A DNA stretch of 64,000 bases from Mucilaginibacter rivuli (GCF_019391655.1 NZ_JAHXPQ010000002.1:744001-808000); one strand, 5' to 3'. Shown: positions 41,349-51,356, numbered from the stretch's first letter. The notes: generated by a model not told the origin, from the sequence alone. Numbers and translations: made by a program.

Positions 41349-44060
41349 ATGACCTTTAAAAATTACACGATACCTTTAGCTGCCGCTGTTTTTTTGTTTG
41401 CATGCCAAACCAAACCTTCAACAACATCAGTAAATACTAACAACACATCCGAGCGGATAGGTTATGATGATAGCACACTGTACAATAGTGCTGCCCCATA
41501 CATTATGCCGTATAACCGCATTATTAACCCGGTTGGTACAACAATAACCTTTGGCGATGCTAAATATGAGAACCATAGCCTCGATTGTAAGTTAGTACCC
41601 GGACAGGATGTTTTAGCCGTTGAAGACAGGTATGGTGTTACCATGATTAACACCAAAACAAAGGAAGAGATAACACACCTGTCTTTTAATGAAGAGAAAC
41701 GATTTAAAGGGCTAATGAGTACTTACTCGGGCATACAGGTAGTGCAGCGTTATGGAAAAACCAATATATTCTGGAGCGCGGCAAATGCAAACACGCACCA
41801 GTCTGTTGTAATGATGGTAAATTGGGATGGTGAGCATCTGTTCTTTAAAAAAATGATCTCGCTAAAACCCGAAGGCGATTCGCCGTTGGCTTTGCCCAAC
41901 GAAGTTTTTGTGAGCGAAGAAAATGGTGTTGAGTACCTGTACGTGGTTTTAAATGGTAATAACCAATTGGTAAAACTTGATCTGAATACAGAAAAGGTAA
42001 TATGGAAGTCGGCAACCGGCGTAGCGCCCTATGGCTTAACTATGTTTGGCGGTAAAGCATTTGTAACCAACTGGGGTGGCAGCACACCGGATGACACTGT
42101 TAAGCACGAAACCGCGGGTGTTCCTTATGGTCACGCTTATATAAACCATGCCACCGGTGCTACAAGCCATGGCTCAGTTTCGGTGTTTGATACACGTACC
42201 GGTAGTTTAATTAAAGAAATTAGTGTTGGCCTGCATCCTAATGCGATAATAGCCAGTCCCGATAAGCATTTTGTATATGTTGCAAATGGTAACAGTGATA
42301 ATATATCAGTTATTGATGCTGGGAAATTAGGTGTTGTTGATTCTATCAGTGTGAAGTTGGATGTTGGTGATAAGGGCTTCATTGGTGATTCGCCTAATGC
42401 TTTGGCTACCAGCCCGCGTGGCACCATATTGTATGTAACCAACGGGCTTGATAATGCTGTAGCGGTTATTAAATTGGGCGCTAATGTGGCCACCAATGGT
42501 AAGGATGAGAGTATTATACAAGGCTTTATTCCGACAGAAGCATATCCCGGTGGCATAGAAGCCGATGAGAATAATTTATACGTAACCAATTTGGAGGGCG
42601 AGGGTGCACGTGTTAAAAGTAACCGTATTGTTGATGATCCCAATAGTACAACCCGCTCAAAGGGGGTGCCTGATGAGGCGTTCAACTCACATCACCAGGA
42701 TGCTACGGTAACTATCGTACCACTGGAAACCCGGGGCGGTGATGGTATGGCGGCGTACACTAAACGGGTAAAAGATCTGAACCTGATTTTCAGGAGCGAT
42801 ATCGCCCGCAGGATGCCCCGTAAAGATATTGCCCCGCAACCTGTTCCCGCGAGGATAGGGGAACCTTCTGTATTTAAACACGTGATATATATCGTAAAAG
42901 AGAACCGCACCTACGACCAGGTTTTAGGCGATATGAAAGAAGGTAACGGCAGCAAAGATTTGTGTATTTATGGAGATAGTGTAACACCTAACCAACATAA
43001 ACTGGCAAAAGATTACCTGCTCCTCGATAATTATTATGCCTCCGGAAAATCATCAGCAGAAGGCCACCAGTGGACAGACCAGGCCATGGCGAATGATTAT
43101 GTTGAGAAAAACGTGCGTGCCTGGTTCCGCAGTTATCCGCACACACAAACCGATGCCATGGTGTATGGAAAACAGGGCTTTATCTGGAATAATGCCATGG
43201 ATCATGGTAAAACGGTAAGGATATATGGCGAAACCGCAACGCCAAATTTTGATGAGAAATTAAGCTGGACGGATATTTATCGCTTGTATAGTGATGGTAA
43301 ACCGTTTAAGTTTTCAAACTACACAACCATTTCGAGGGTAAGGCCTGTTTTGAGCCCAACTTATCCGGGTTATGATAGCCATGTTATAAATGATCAGATA
43401 CGCGCTGACGCGTTTATAAAAGAACTGAAGGAATACGAAGGTAAGCCTGGTGATACCTGGCCCGAGTTTATGGAACTGGCATTACCCGCCGACCATACAG
43501 GTGGTTTAAACCCTAAACTGCCTACCCCGCGCGCAATGATAGCTGATAATGATCTGGCACTTGGCCGTATTGTTGAAGCCATTACGCATAGCCGTTTTTA
43601 TGATTCGACAGTGATTTTTGTAACCGAAGATGACTCGCAGGATGGCTGGGACCATGTATCAGCATACCGAACGATGGGTTTTGTTATCAGTAAATACTCA
43701 CGCCTGCAACGCAAGGTACATACCAATTATAATCAAACCTGTATGGTTCGCACCATTGAGCAAATATTAGGTATTCCGCCGATGAATGTGATAGATGCTA
43801 CCGCCTTGCCTATGTATGATTGCTTTACCAAAGTACCTGATGCATACACCTATACACATCTGCCAAATATTGTACCTTTAAATGAGATGAATAAAAAGCT
43901 GTCGGCTTTAAAGGGTAAAGAGTTATACTATGCCACAGTTGCACTGAGGCCGGAGTTTAAGCATATTGATGGCGGTAGTGATGATCTGATGAACCGCATG
44001 TTATGGTATGCAGCTAAAGGGAAAAAGCTTTATCCCGGTAAGGATGATGATGATAAATAG
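41349..44060 (+). CDS. Lipoprotein: YncE-like beta-propeller fused to a phosphoesterase domain
   Basis: The 903-residue protein has a lipobox (FLFAC, Cys about 19). Residues about 55-440 form a YncE-like seven-bladed propeller with repeats such as HPNAIIASPDKHFVYVANGNSDNISVID and DSPNALATSPRGTILYVTNGLDNAVAVI. Residues about 510-870 are an alkaline phosphatase-type phosphoesterase (PF04185-like): VIYIVKENRTYDQVLGD, then NYYASGKSSAEGH, TEDDSQDGWDHVS and an HxN-type late motif. It is predicted to hydrolyse phosphodiesters or phosphomonoesters at the outer membrane or in the periplasm. It is second in an operon after the S1/P1-like gene. Confidence 0.88.
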   Translation: MTFKNYTIPLAAAVFLFACQTKPSTTSVNTNNTSERIGYDDSTLYNSAAPYIMPYNRIINPVGTTITFGDAKYENHSLDCKLVPGQDVLAVEDRYGVTMINTKTKEEITHLSFNEEKRFKGLMSTYSGIQVVQRYGKTNIFWSAANANTHQSVVMMVNWDGEHLFFKKMISLKPEGDSPLALPNEVFVSEENGVEYLYVVLNGNNQLVKLDLNTEKVIWKSATGVAPYGLTMFGGKAFVTNWGGSTPDDTVKHETAGVPYGHAYINHATGATSHGSVSVFDTRTGSLIKEISVGLHPNAIIASPDKHFVYVANGNSDNISVIDAGKLGVVDSISVKLDVGDKGFIGDSPNALATSPRGTILYVTNGLDNAVAVIKLGANVATNGKDESIIQGFIPTEAYPGGIEADENNLYVTNLEGEGARVKSNRIVDDPNSTTRSKGVPDEAFNSHHQDATVTIVPLETRGGDGMAAYTKRVKDLNLIFRSDIARRMPRKDIAPQPVPARIGEPSVFKHVIYIVKENRTYDQVLGDMKEGNGSKDLCIYGDSVTPNQHKLAKDYLLLDNYYASGKSSAEGHQWTDQAMANDYVEKNVRAWFRSYPHTQTDAMVYGKQGFIWNNAMDHGKTVRIYGETATPNFDEKLSWTDIYRLYSDGKPFKFSNYTTISRVRPVLSPTYPGYDSHVINDQIRADAFIKELKEYEGKPGDTWPEFMELALPADHTGGLNPKLPTPRAMIADNDLALGRIVEAITHSRFYDSTVIFVTEDDSQDGWDHVSAYRTMGFVISKYSRLQRKVHTNYNQTCMVRTIEQILGIPPMNVIDATALPMYDCFTKVPDAYTYTHLPNIVPLNEMNKKLSALKGKELYYATVALRPEFKHIDGGSDDLMNRMLWYAAKGKKLYPGKDDDDK

Positions 44061-44068
44061 AAATTAAA

Positions 44069-44929
44069 ATGAAACCGGCTTATTTGCTGTTTATTAGTTT
44101 TTTATTTACTGCCAGCGTATATGGCCAATATACCTATGTGCCTTATAGCAATGGGGTTGAAATGCCAAACCGCAGGCTTGCCGCAAACCATATCAGTACG
44201 CAAAGCGCTTATACGTATCGTTTTGGTAATAAAGGCATAAAAGACTCCGTGCTATTGTGGACAAAGCATTATAAATACAATGAGCTTGGACAACTGGTAA
44301 GGATGGAAATCCGCGAGAGTGGTAAGAAAAACACGTATACAAAGTACCAATACAATCAAAACAATTACCTGGTAAAGCAGGTACAGGTTACAGAAAGATC
44401 AAAAACAAAGGCCGACTCTGTTCTGTTCGATTTTGACTACGATGCTTTTGGTAATCAGCAATTTATAGGCAGGTTTACAAAGGATACTTCCGATTTGCAG
44501 ATCACGCATCAGATATACAATTCTAAAAATCAGCTTATCAGTGTTTTAATTAAGGTTAATGAAGCCGATTTTTTCACATCGCAAAACCTTACTTATAATG
44601 AGAACGGGGACCTGTCCATATTAGCATACCTTGATGCAGCCGGTAATACCATAAACGAATATTATTTCAGTTATGATTACCCTGCCAAAAAGCAAATGGT
44701 ATCGGTAATAAAAAATAACAAACGGAAACTCTATCAGGCCTTTACCTACAACATTAATAAAGACCGTATCCGGTTCGAAGAGTTTAATTATGTTGATTAC
44801 AGCAATATCGCTAATGCTAATCCTAACGCGGTAACAAAGTATTATGATGATAAGGGCTTATTAGGTACCGAGGTTACTTATCAGGGCGGTACTTTGATAA
44901 ATTACGTGAAGTATATGTACGCAAAGTAG
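44069..44929 (+). CDS. Exported protein with YD/RHS-like short repeats
   Basis: The 286-residue protein has a signal peptide (TASVYGQ) and a mature chain of short repeated strands such as YKYNELGQLVRM, YQYNQNNYLVKQ, FDYDAFGNQQFIG and LTYNENGDLSILA. It resembles the 27373 product in repeat type and length. I do not assign a function. It starts 8 bp after the phosphoesterase gene, so it belongs to the same transcription unit. Confidence 0.75.
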   Translation: MKPAYLLFISFLFTASVYGQYTYVPYSNGVEMPNRRLAANHISTQSAYTYRFGNKGIKDSVLLWTKHYKYNELGQLVRMEIRESGKKNTYTKYQYNQNNYLVKQVQVTERSKTKADSVLFDFDYDAFGNQQFIGRFTKDTSDLQITHQIYNSKNQLISVLIKVNEADFFTSQNLTYNENGDLSILAYLDAAGNTINEYYFSYDYPAKKQMVSVIKNNKRKLYQAFTYNINKDRIRFEEFNYVDYSNIANANPNAVTKYYDDKGLLGTEVTYQGGTLINYVKYMYAK

Positions 44930-45004
44930 TTTTCTGAATAAAGCCCCAAAAAGCCTATATATTTTGTCGTCTTTTAGTAAATTTGGGCAATTTTATATAC
45001 TACA

Positions 45005-46039
45005 TTGATAAAGCCCATACTCGTTATTAAATTCGGTACTGCATCCATCACCACCAAAACAGGTGAGCTTGATGAAGTAGTGATGCAGGATATTGCCCGC
45101 CAGGTTGCTGCCATACATAATGATTATCATATTGTAATGGTATCATCGGGAGCGGTTGCCGCAGGTAAAAAATTACTAAAAAACTATACAGGTACCATTA
45201 GCGAACGCAAAGCAGCGGCTGCTATTGGTAACCCCCTGCTGTTAAATAAATACGCGAGCTTTTTTGCACCTTACGGGATAAACATAGCGCAAAGCCTTTG
45301 CGAGCGCCAGCATTTTAGCAACCGTAACCAGTTTTTACAGCTTAAAAAAACTTATGAAGACCTTTGGGCTAATGATATCATCCCGATAGCTAATGAAAAT
45401 GATGTGGTAAGTAACCTTGAGCTCAAGTTTTCTGATAACGATGAGTTGGCTACACTTATAGCAGTTGGCTTTGGCGCTTCGGTATTGTTATTCAGTACTT
45501 CGGTGCCGGGGGTTTTGGATAAAGAGGGTAATGTGATACCCGAAATACCGGTAATAGATAGCGGTGCGCTTGCTTTGGCCAATAAGGAAAAATCGGCCCT
45601 GGGCTTAGGCGGTATGATATCAAAACTAACTTTTGCCCGTTTGGCTACCCGTATGGGCATTAAAGTGGTCATATTCGGTATCCGTACCGATGATGGTATT
45701 TTAAATGCCATTAAAGAGCAAACCGGCACCCTATGCCCGCCACAGGAATGCTCAATGCCTGCCCGTAAAAAATGGCTGGCCAGTGGCAGTTTGGTTACAG
45801 GCAGCCTGCAGGTTGATGCCGGCGCATACAAGGCCCTGCAAAATGGCCATAGCCTGCTTGCGGTAGGTGTAAAGGGCATCATTAATAAATTTGAATCGGG
45901 CGAGGTGTTTGAGATACTGGATGAGAATAGCTTAAGTGTTGCAGTAGGGCGCTCCAAAGTATCATCAGATGAGATAGCAATTAACCTGAAAACCACTAAA
46001 TTAACCGTCGCTAATGCCGATGATATTGTATTGATATAA
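45005..46039 (+). CDS. proB: Glutamate 5-kinase
   Basis: The protein has 344 residues from TTG 45005. It phosphorylates glutamate at the gamma-carboxyl, the first step of proline synthesis. The amino-acid-kinase fold motifs are ILVIKFGTASIT, MVSSGAVAAGKK and NENDVVSNLELKFSDNDELATLIA. A PUA-like C-terminal domain (about 265-344, with LLAVGVKGIINKFESGEVFEIL) is present. It is followed after 4 bp by proA in the classical operon. A TAAATTTG box at 44978-44985 may be its -7 element. Confidence 0.93.
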   Translation: MIKPILVIKFGTASITTKTGELDEVVMQDIARQVAAIHNDYHIVMVSSGAVAAGKKLLKNYTGTISERKAAAAIGNPLLLNKYASFFAPYGINIAQSLCERQHFSNRNQFLQLKKTYEDLWANDIIPIANENDVVSNLELKFSDNDELATLIAVGFGASVLLFSTSVPGVLDKEGNVIPEIPVIDSGALALANKEKSALGLGGMISKLTFARLATRMGIKVVIFGIRTDDGILNAIKEQTGTLCPPQECSMPARKKWLASGSLVTGSLQVDAGAYKALQNGHSLLAVGVKGIINKFESGEVFEILDENSLSVAVGRSKVSSDEIAINLKTTKLTVANADDIVLI

Positions 46040-46043
46040 GCTT

Positions 46044-47291
46044 ATGGAAACTATTCAACCTTTATTGCAAGAGGCTCAGCAGGCCACACGTTCCATCAAG
46101 CTATTAACGGATGCGAAGAAGCAACAGCTATTGCACCGTATGGCTGTGGCTATAAGTGAGCGCGCTGCTGATATCATATCAGAGAATAAAAAAGACCTGG
46201 ATAGAATGGACGATGCCGATCCTAAAAAAGACAGGTTGCTGTTAAACGCAGCCCGCATAAAAGACCTTGCATCAAGTATTAATGAGGTTGCTGCCTTACC
46301 CGACCCAACAGGCCAGTTGATATTGGAGAGCACTACAGCAAATGGTTTACACATCCAAAAAAAGACGGTGGCTTTGGGTGTAGTAGGGGTGATATATGAG
46401 TCGCGCCCTAATGTAACTATTGATGTTGCCGCACTTTGTATCCGCTCGGGTAACGTATGTGTATTGCGTGGTGGCAGCGATGCTTTGTACACCAATATTG
46501 TTTTGGTAGGCATTATTCATGCTGTTTTAAAAGAGTTTGGCTTAGATACGGCCATTGTACAACTTTTACCTACCGACCGTAAGTTCATCATCGAGATGCT
46601 TACTGCGGTAAAATATATTGATATTATTATTCCACGCGGCTCACAGCAGTTGATAGATTACGTACGCGAAAATTCGAAGGTGCCAACTATTGAAACCGGC
46701 GCAGGCGTTTGCCATACTTATGTTGAGCAAACTGCCGATATCAGTAAAGCGGGACCTATTGTGATAAATGCCAAGGTATCGCGCCCATCGGTTTGTAATG
46801 CACTGGATACCATTTTGGTTGACAGGCCTGTCGCTAAACAATTACTTAACCTTGTTGCCCCCGGCTTGCTGGAATACAACGTAGAGATATTTGCCGATGA
46901 GGTAAGTTATGATATTCTGAAAGAACTTAATTACCCACACCTGCAAAAAGCTTCGGAAGATGATTTTGGTCGCGAGTTTTTAGACTTTAAGTGCTCGGTG
47001 AAGGTTGTTGACGGATATGACGAAGCCGTTAAGCATATTGCTGAATATTCATCCAAACATTCTGAAGCGATCATTTCAACCAACCCTGAGTTATGCGAAC
47101 GCTTTTTAAATGAAGTGGATGCGGCAGCGGTTTATATTAACGCTTCTACCCGTTTTACAGATGGCGGCCAGTTTGGTTTAGGTGCCGAAATTGGGATATC
47201 TACCCAAAAACTGCATGCCCGTGGGCCATTCGCTTTGGAGAAGTTGGTGACTGAGAAATGGTATGTGAGGGGTGATGGGCAGATAAGGTAG
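46044..47291 (+). CDS. proA: Glutamate-5-semialdehyde dehydrogenase
   Basis: The 415-residue enzyme reduces gamma-glutamyl phosphate to glutamate semialdehyde with NADPH, receiving the unstable intermediate from ProB. Family hallmarks are GVIYESRPNVTIDVAALCIRSGN, IPRGSQQLIDYV, the catalytic Cys in RPSVCNALDT and the C-terminal RFTDGGQFGLGAEIGISTQKLHARGP. The length is normal. It is co-transcribed with proB. Confidence 0.97.
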   Translation: METIQPLLQEAQQATRSIKLLTDAKKQQLLHRMAVAISERAADIISENKKDLDRMDDADPKKDRLLLNAARIKDLASSINEVAALPDPTGQLILESTTANGLHIQKKTVALGVVGVIYESRPNVTIDVAALCIRSGNVCVLRGGSDALYTNIVLVGIIHAVLKEFGLDTAIVQLLPTDRKFIIEMLTAVKYIDIIIPRGSQQLIDYVRENSKVPTIETGAGVCHTYVEQTADISKAGPIVINAKVSRPSVCNALDTILVDRPVAKQLLNLVAPGLLEYNVEIFADEVSYDILKELNYPHLQKASEDDFGREFLDFKCSVKVVDGYDEAVKHIAEYSSKHSEAIISTNPELCERFLNEVDAAAVYINASTRFTDGGQFGLGAEIGISTQKLHARGPFALEKLVTEKWYVRGDGQIR

Positions 47292-47343
47292 TTAATATTT
47301 TATCGTTCTAAAACATTCTTTATTTAGCCTTGTTGGTCATCCT

Positions 47344-48429
47344 ATGAACCGACTGCAAAATAAATTAGAGAAGATAGGTCGCGACCCTAAAATAACCGCC
47401 AAAGCCGTAGGGCTGCGTTATATAAGCGATTCAGCGCCGGGCTACACACGCAAGCCTGCTAAAAATGGTTTTAATTTTTATGATCCGGATGGAAGGATCG
47501 TTAAAAGCAAAGAGCTGATACGGCGATTCACCAAACTGGTTATCCCGCCTGCTTATACTAATGTGTGGATATCGCCATACGAGAATGGCCATCTGCTGTT
47601 TACCGGCAAAGATGCCGCCGGGCGTAAGCAATACCGTTACCATGCCGAATGGAACCAGATACGCAACCACTCTAAATTTCATCGTATGCAATTATTTGCC
47701 AATCATCTGCCGGCTATACGCCGGCAGGTAGCTAAAGATATGCTGCGCCACGGTTTAGGGTACCAAAAGGTGCTGGCACTTGTAGTAAAAGTTATGGAGC
47801 TAACCAGCATAAGGGTAGGGAACGAGGCCTATAAGAAATTATACAATTCTTTCGGTTTAACCACCCTGCAAGACAGGCACGTTAAAATTGATGGTGCCGA
47901 ATTAAGGTTCGAGTTTCGTGGTAAAAAAGGCGTTTATCAAAAAGTATCGCTTAAAAGCAAACGCCTGGCTAACCTGATCAAGCAATGCCGTGATATCCCC
48001 GGTAAAGAATTATTTCAATATTATGATAGCGAGGGCAAGCGCTGTACCATTGGTTCGGGCGATGTAAACAATTACCTTAAGGAAATAACAGGGGAGGACT
48101 TTACCGCTAAAGACTTCCGTACCTGGGCCGGTAGTGTTAGCGCGTTGCATGCCTTTAAAACAGCCGGTGGCTTTGAAACGCTTACTGAGTGTAAGAAAAA
48201 GATAGTTGGCGCGCTTGATGAGGTGGCCGGTAATTTAGGTAATACCCGCACGGTGTGTAAAAAATACTATGTGCACCCCGCAGTTATTAAAAGTTATGAA
48301 GATGGCACCATACTCAAGCACATGGATAGGGTTGAAGAGAGTGAGAATAGCAAAGAAGTTGGACTTAATTTTGCTGAAAAAGTATTACTTCAACTTTTGG
48401 AAGCAGAAAGTATGGCTAAAGCCGGATAG
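47344..48429 (+). CDS. DNA topoisomerase IB
   Basis: The 361-residue enzyme is a poxvirus-type topoisomerase IB, which relaxes supercoils through a 3'-phosphotyrosine intermediate. An N-terminal domain (about 1-85, with VIPPAYTNVWISP) precedes the catalytic domain with RVGNEAYKK (first catalytic Arg), the HVKI strand, FRTWAGSVSAL (second Arg, with Trp) and CKKYYVHP, where Tyr308 or Tyr309 is the nucleophile. These short TopIBs are widespread in soil bacteria and non-essential. It is monocistronic. Confidence 0.92.
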   Translation: MNRLQNKLEKIGRDPKITAKAVGLRYISDSAPGYTRKPAKNGFNFYDPDGRIVKSKELIRRFTKLVIPPAYTNVWISPYENGHLLFTGKDAAGRKQYRYHAEWNQIRNHSKFHRMQLFANHLPAIRRQVAKDMLRHGLGYQKVLALVVKVMELTSIRVGNEAYKKLYNSFGLTTLQDRHVKIDGAELRFEFRGKKGVYQKVSLKSKRLANLIKQCRDIPGKELFQYYDSEGKRCTIGSGDVNNYLKEITGEDFTAKDFRTWAGSVSALHAFKTAGGFETLTECKKKIVGALDEVAGNLGNTRTVCKKYYVHPAVIKSYEDGTILKHMDRVEESENSKEVGLNFAEKVLLQLLEAESMAKAG

Positions 48430-48475
48430 TTATATTGCTCATTTATAATATATTATAATTTATTTTTAAATAAAA

Positions 48476-48506
48476 TTTGGAGTGATTGGTTTTCGTAATA
48501 TATTTG
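48476..48506 (+). promoter_or_regulatory. Perfect Bacteroidota housekeeping promoter of the TonB receptor
   Basis: TTTG (48476-48479), 19 nt, TATATTTG (48499-48506) fits the TTTG-N19-TAnnTTTG consensus with no deviation. The predicted start is about 48512. The receptor mRNA then has a leader of nearly 290 nt. Confidence 0.75.
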
Positions 48507-48527
48507 CCTACTAATTCTATAGAGTTT

Positions 48528-48602
48528 ATGTATAATTATAAAGCAAACCAAACTTCAAGTACCCGAATGCACTACTCCGCTGCATGTTGTTGCTATTGTT
48601 AA
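48528..48602 (+). CDS. Cys-rich leader peptide
   Basis: This 24-codon ORF starts about 16 nt after the predicted transcription start and ends in SAACCCYC followed by TAA. Four of the last five codons are Cys. It resembles amino-acid-rich leader peptides that sense aminoacyl-tRNA supply, such as the poly-Cys upstream ORFs of mycobacteria. Downstream of it a GATACC/GGTATC hairpin (about 48618-48634) lies in the remaining leader. Control of the downstream TonB receptor by cysteine or sulfur supply is the natural hypothesis. Confidence 0.6.
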   Translation: MYNYKANQTSSTRMHYSAACCCYC

Positions 48603-48799
48603 AGCACTAACACTATCGATACCAATAGGGTATCACAAGCATCAGTCAACAATTTAATTTATAACAAACAAATTTCATGAAACTTACTAAGGCATTAAAA
48701 ATGGTGCACTCTATAACACTTGCGCAGGCACCTGATAATAATGTGTATAGTCAAATTAGTACAGGGAACATGGATCATTCAACTATAAATCTTAAAATA

Positions 48800-51349
48800 A
48801 TGAAAAAAAAATTACTCATGCTCTTGTCATTTATACTGGTGACTGGATTTGCTTTTGCCCAGAACACCATTACGGGTACAATTAAGGATAGCAAAGGTCA
48901 GGCTCTTCCAGGTGCAACCGTATTAATACGAGGTACAAAGAAAGGCGTAAGTGCTGATAAAGATGGTAACTTCTCGCTTACCACTAATGTACAGCCACCT
49001 TTTTACATACGGATTAGTTCTGTTGGTTTTAAGCCCCAGGATTTTCAGGTTTTAAACTTTCAAAGTGCACCATCAGAGTATGTACTTGTTGATGATGACC
49101 AATTACAGGAGATCGTAGTGGTTTCAAGGAGGCGTAAAGAGGTAGTTCAGGATGTACCTATCCCAATTACGGTAATAGGTGGCCAACAGGTTGACCAAAC
49201 CGGTGCCTTTAACGTTAACCGTATTAAAGAACTGATCCCGTCTGTACAGTTGTATACATCAAATCCACGTAACACAGGTATCAATATCCGCGGCATAGGT
49301 TCACCATTTGGTTTAACTAATGATGGTTTGGACCCGGGTGTGGGTTTTTATGTAGATGGCGTATACTATGCCCGCCCAGCAGCTGCAACACTTGATTTTA
49401 TTGATATTGAGAATATTGAAGTACTGCGCGGCCCTCAGGGTACTTTATTTGGTAAAAACACCGCTGCAGGTGCAATTAACATTACCACACGCAAAGCCAG
49501 CTTTACACCGGGTATATCGCTGGAAAGCAGTTTTGGTAACTATGGTTATATACAAACCAAAGCATCCGTTACCGGCCCTTTAGGTAAATACTTTGCAGCG
49601 CGCGCATCTTTCTCTGGTACCCAGCGCGATGGATTGATCCAAAATACACGTACCGGGGTACCGCTCAATACAATCAATAACATTGGCGGCCGTGCACAGT
49701 TATTATTCCAGCCATCGGATAAAGTAACCATCACTTTATCAGGCGATGTATCAAACCAAAACCCTAACGGCTATGCGCAAGTAGTTGCAGGTGTAGCGCC
49801 TACATACCGTGCTGCATACCGCCAGTTTAATAACATTATTTCCAGTTTAAATTATTCGCTTCCATCAACCAATGCCTTTGACAGGATTGTTGACCAGGAT
49901 GCGCCCTGGAGATCTGGTAACCAAATAGGAGGTGTTACATTAAATGCTGATTTTAAAATTGGCCCGGGTACACTTACAAGTACTACCGCGTGGCGCTACT
50001 GGGATTGGAAACCGAACAGCGACCGTGACTTTACAGGATTACCGGTGTTAACCAAATCACAAAATAACTCAAAACACCACCAGGTATCCGAAGAAATTCG
50101 TTATGCCGGTAATATTTCCGACAAATTAAGCGGTGTAGTAGGTTTGTATTACTTAGATCAGGAAATAACAGTTAATGGCAGGGAAGAAGCCGGTTCGGCA
50201 CAATGGCGTTTTGCACAAAGCAATACCAATACATCACAATGGCAAACCCCCGGTTTGTTTGAAGGATATGGTATAACAACCAATTCGTCAATCAAAACAC
50301 AATCGGCCGCAATATTTGCCAACGTAGATTGGACCCTTGGCAGCGCATTCCACATTATTCCTGGCGTTCGTGTCAACTACGATAAAAAAGATGTTTATTA
50401 TAACAGAACAGCCGATGGTGGTATTACCATAACAGACCCTACGTTATTGAGCTACCGTACAGCTTTATACAGCAGCCAGTTTTATACTACTAACTTTGAT
50501 GAGAAAAACTTTACCTACCAGGTTACGGGCTCATACAGGCCGGGTAAAAAAATCAACCTGTATGCTACTTACTCAACCAGTTACAAACCATCGGGTGTTA
50601 ACGTAGCAGGTTTACCGGCCATTAGCGGTGCCCCGGCGCTTAACCTGGCAGTAATTGCTCCCGAAAAAACAAAACATATTGAAATTGGTGCTAAAACCAA
50701 CCTGATCCAAAACCTTACATTTAACATCACCTTCCATAATTCGGATATTGATGATTATCAAACCAACGTTCAATCGCCTGATCCTGGTGTAAACCGTGGT
50801 TACTTAGCCAGTGCCGAAAAAGTGAACGTTAAAGGCTTTGAATTTGATGCAAGCTATACCGCAGGTAAGCACTTTTCTTTCTTTGCTTCGGGTGCTTATA
50901 CCGATGCCAAATATGTTACGTTTACCAATGCTCCACTACCATTGGAAGAAACAGGTATAAGTACAACTGTATTTTCTAAAGATATTTCAGGCTCACAACT
51001 TCCGGGCGTATCAAAGTGGACAACATCTGCGGGTGCAGAATTTACAAACGATGCGAAATTTATCAGCGACAACTCAAAGTTCTTCATCGGCGCGGATAAT
51101 TATTTCCGTTCACGTTTTTCATCAAGCCCAACCCCGTCAGCATATTTAAATATTGCAGGTTACACTTTGGTTAATGCCAGGTTAGGTTTTAGGGCAACAC
51201 GTGGCGTATCTGCTTATGTTTGGGGCCGTAATATATTCGATCAGAATTATTTTGAGCAGTTATTACCTGCCGGTGGTAATGCAGGTCAATACGCAGGTGT
51301 ACTTGGCGATCAGCGTACTGTTGGCATAACATTGCGCTACGTATTATAA
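48800..51349 (+). CDS. TonB-dependent outer-membrane receptor
   Basis: The protein has 849 residues from ATG 48800, chosen because the signal peptide (KKKLLMLLSFILVTGFAFAQ) begins there; the in-frame ATG at 48677 would put 41 unusual residues before it. A carboxypeptidase-like regulatory domain (about 22-105, ITGTIKDSKGQALPGATVLIRGT) precedes the plug (about 115-230, with IKELIPSVQLYTSN and VLRGPQGTLFGKNTAAGAINI) and a 22-strand barrel ending in VGITLRYVL. There is no SusD partner next to it, so it probably imports a small molecule or metal complex and not a glycan. Its leader has a perfect housekeeping promoter and a Cys-rich upstream ORF, suggesting a sulfur-related substrate. Confidence 0.92.
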   Translation: MKKKLLMLLSFILVTGFAFAQNTITGTIKDSKGQALPGATVLIRGTKKGVSADKDGNFSLTTNVQPPFYIRISSVGFKPQDFQVLNFQSAPSEYVLVDDDQLQEIVVVSRRRKEVVQDVPIPITVIGGQQVDQTGAFNVNRIKELIPSVQLYTSNPRNTGINIRGIGSPFGLTNDGLDPGVGFYVDGVYYARPAAATLDFIDIENIEVLRGPQGTLFGKNTAAGAINITTRKASFTPGISLESSFGNYGYIQTKASVTGPLGKYFAARASFSGTQRDGLIQNTRTGVPLNTINNIGGRAQLLFQPSDKVTITLSGDVSNQNPNGYAQVVAGVAPTYRAAYRQFNNIISSLNYSLPSTNAFDRIVDQDAPWRSGNQIGGVTLNADFKIGPGTLTSTTAWRYWDWKPNSDRDFTGLPVLTKSQNNSKHHQVSEEIRYAGNISDKLSGVVGLYYLDQEITVNGREEAGSAQWRFAQSNTNTSQWQTPGLFEGYGITTNSSIKTQSAAIFANVDWTLGSAFHIIPGVRVNYDKKDVYYNRTADGGITITDPTLLSYRTALYSSQFYTTNFDEKNFTYQVTGSYRPGKKINLYATYSTSYKPSGVNVAGLPAISGAPALNLAVIAPEKTKHIEIGAKTNLIQNLTFNITFHNSDIDDYQTNVQSPDPGVNRGYLASAEKVNVKGFEFDASYTAGKHFSFFASGAYTDAKYVTFTNAPLPLEETGISTTVFSKDISGSQLPGVSKWTTSAGAEFTNDAKFISDNSKFFIGADNYFRSRFSSSPTPSAYLNIAGYTLVNARLGFRATRGVSAYVWGRNIFDQNYFEQLLPAGGNAGQYAGVLGDQRTVGITLRYVL

Positions 51350-51356
51350 TATGATT

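Noticed and set aside
45352..45996. Minus-strand 214-codon ORF antisense to proB
   Set aside because: proB is complete and recognisable on the plus strand; the antisense frame is open because of codon bias.
48677..48799. 41-residue N-terminal extension of the TonB receptor from ATG 48677
   Set aside because: The signal peptide starts at ATG 48800. The upstream residues look like untranslated leader.
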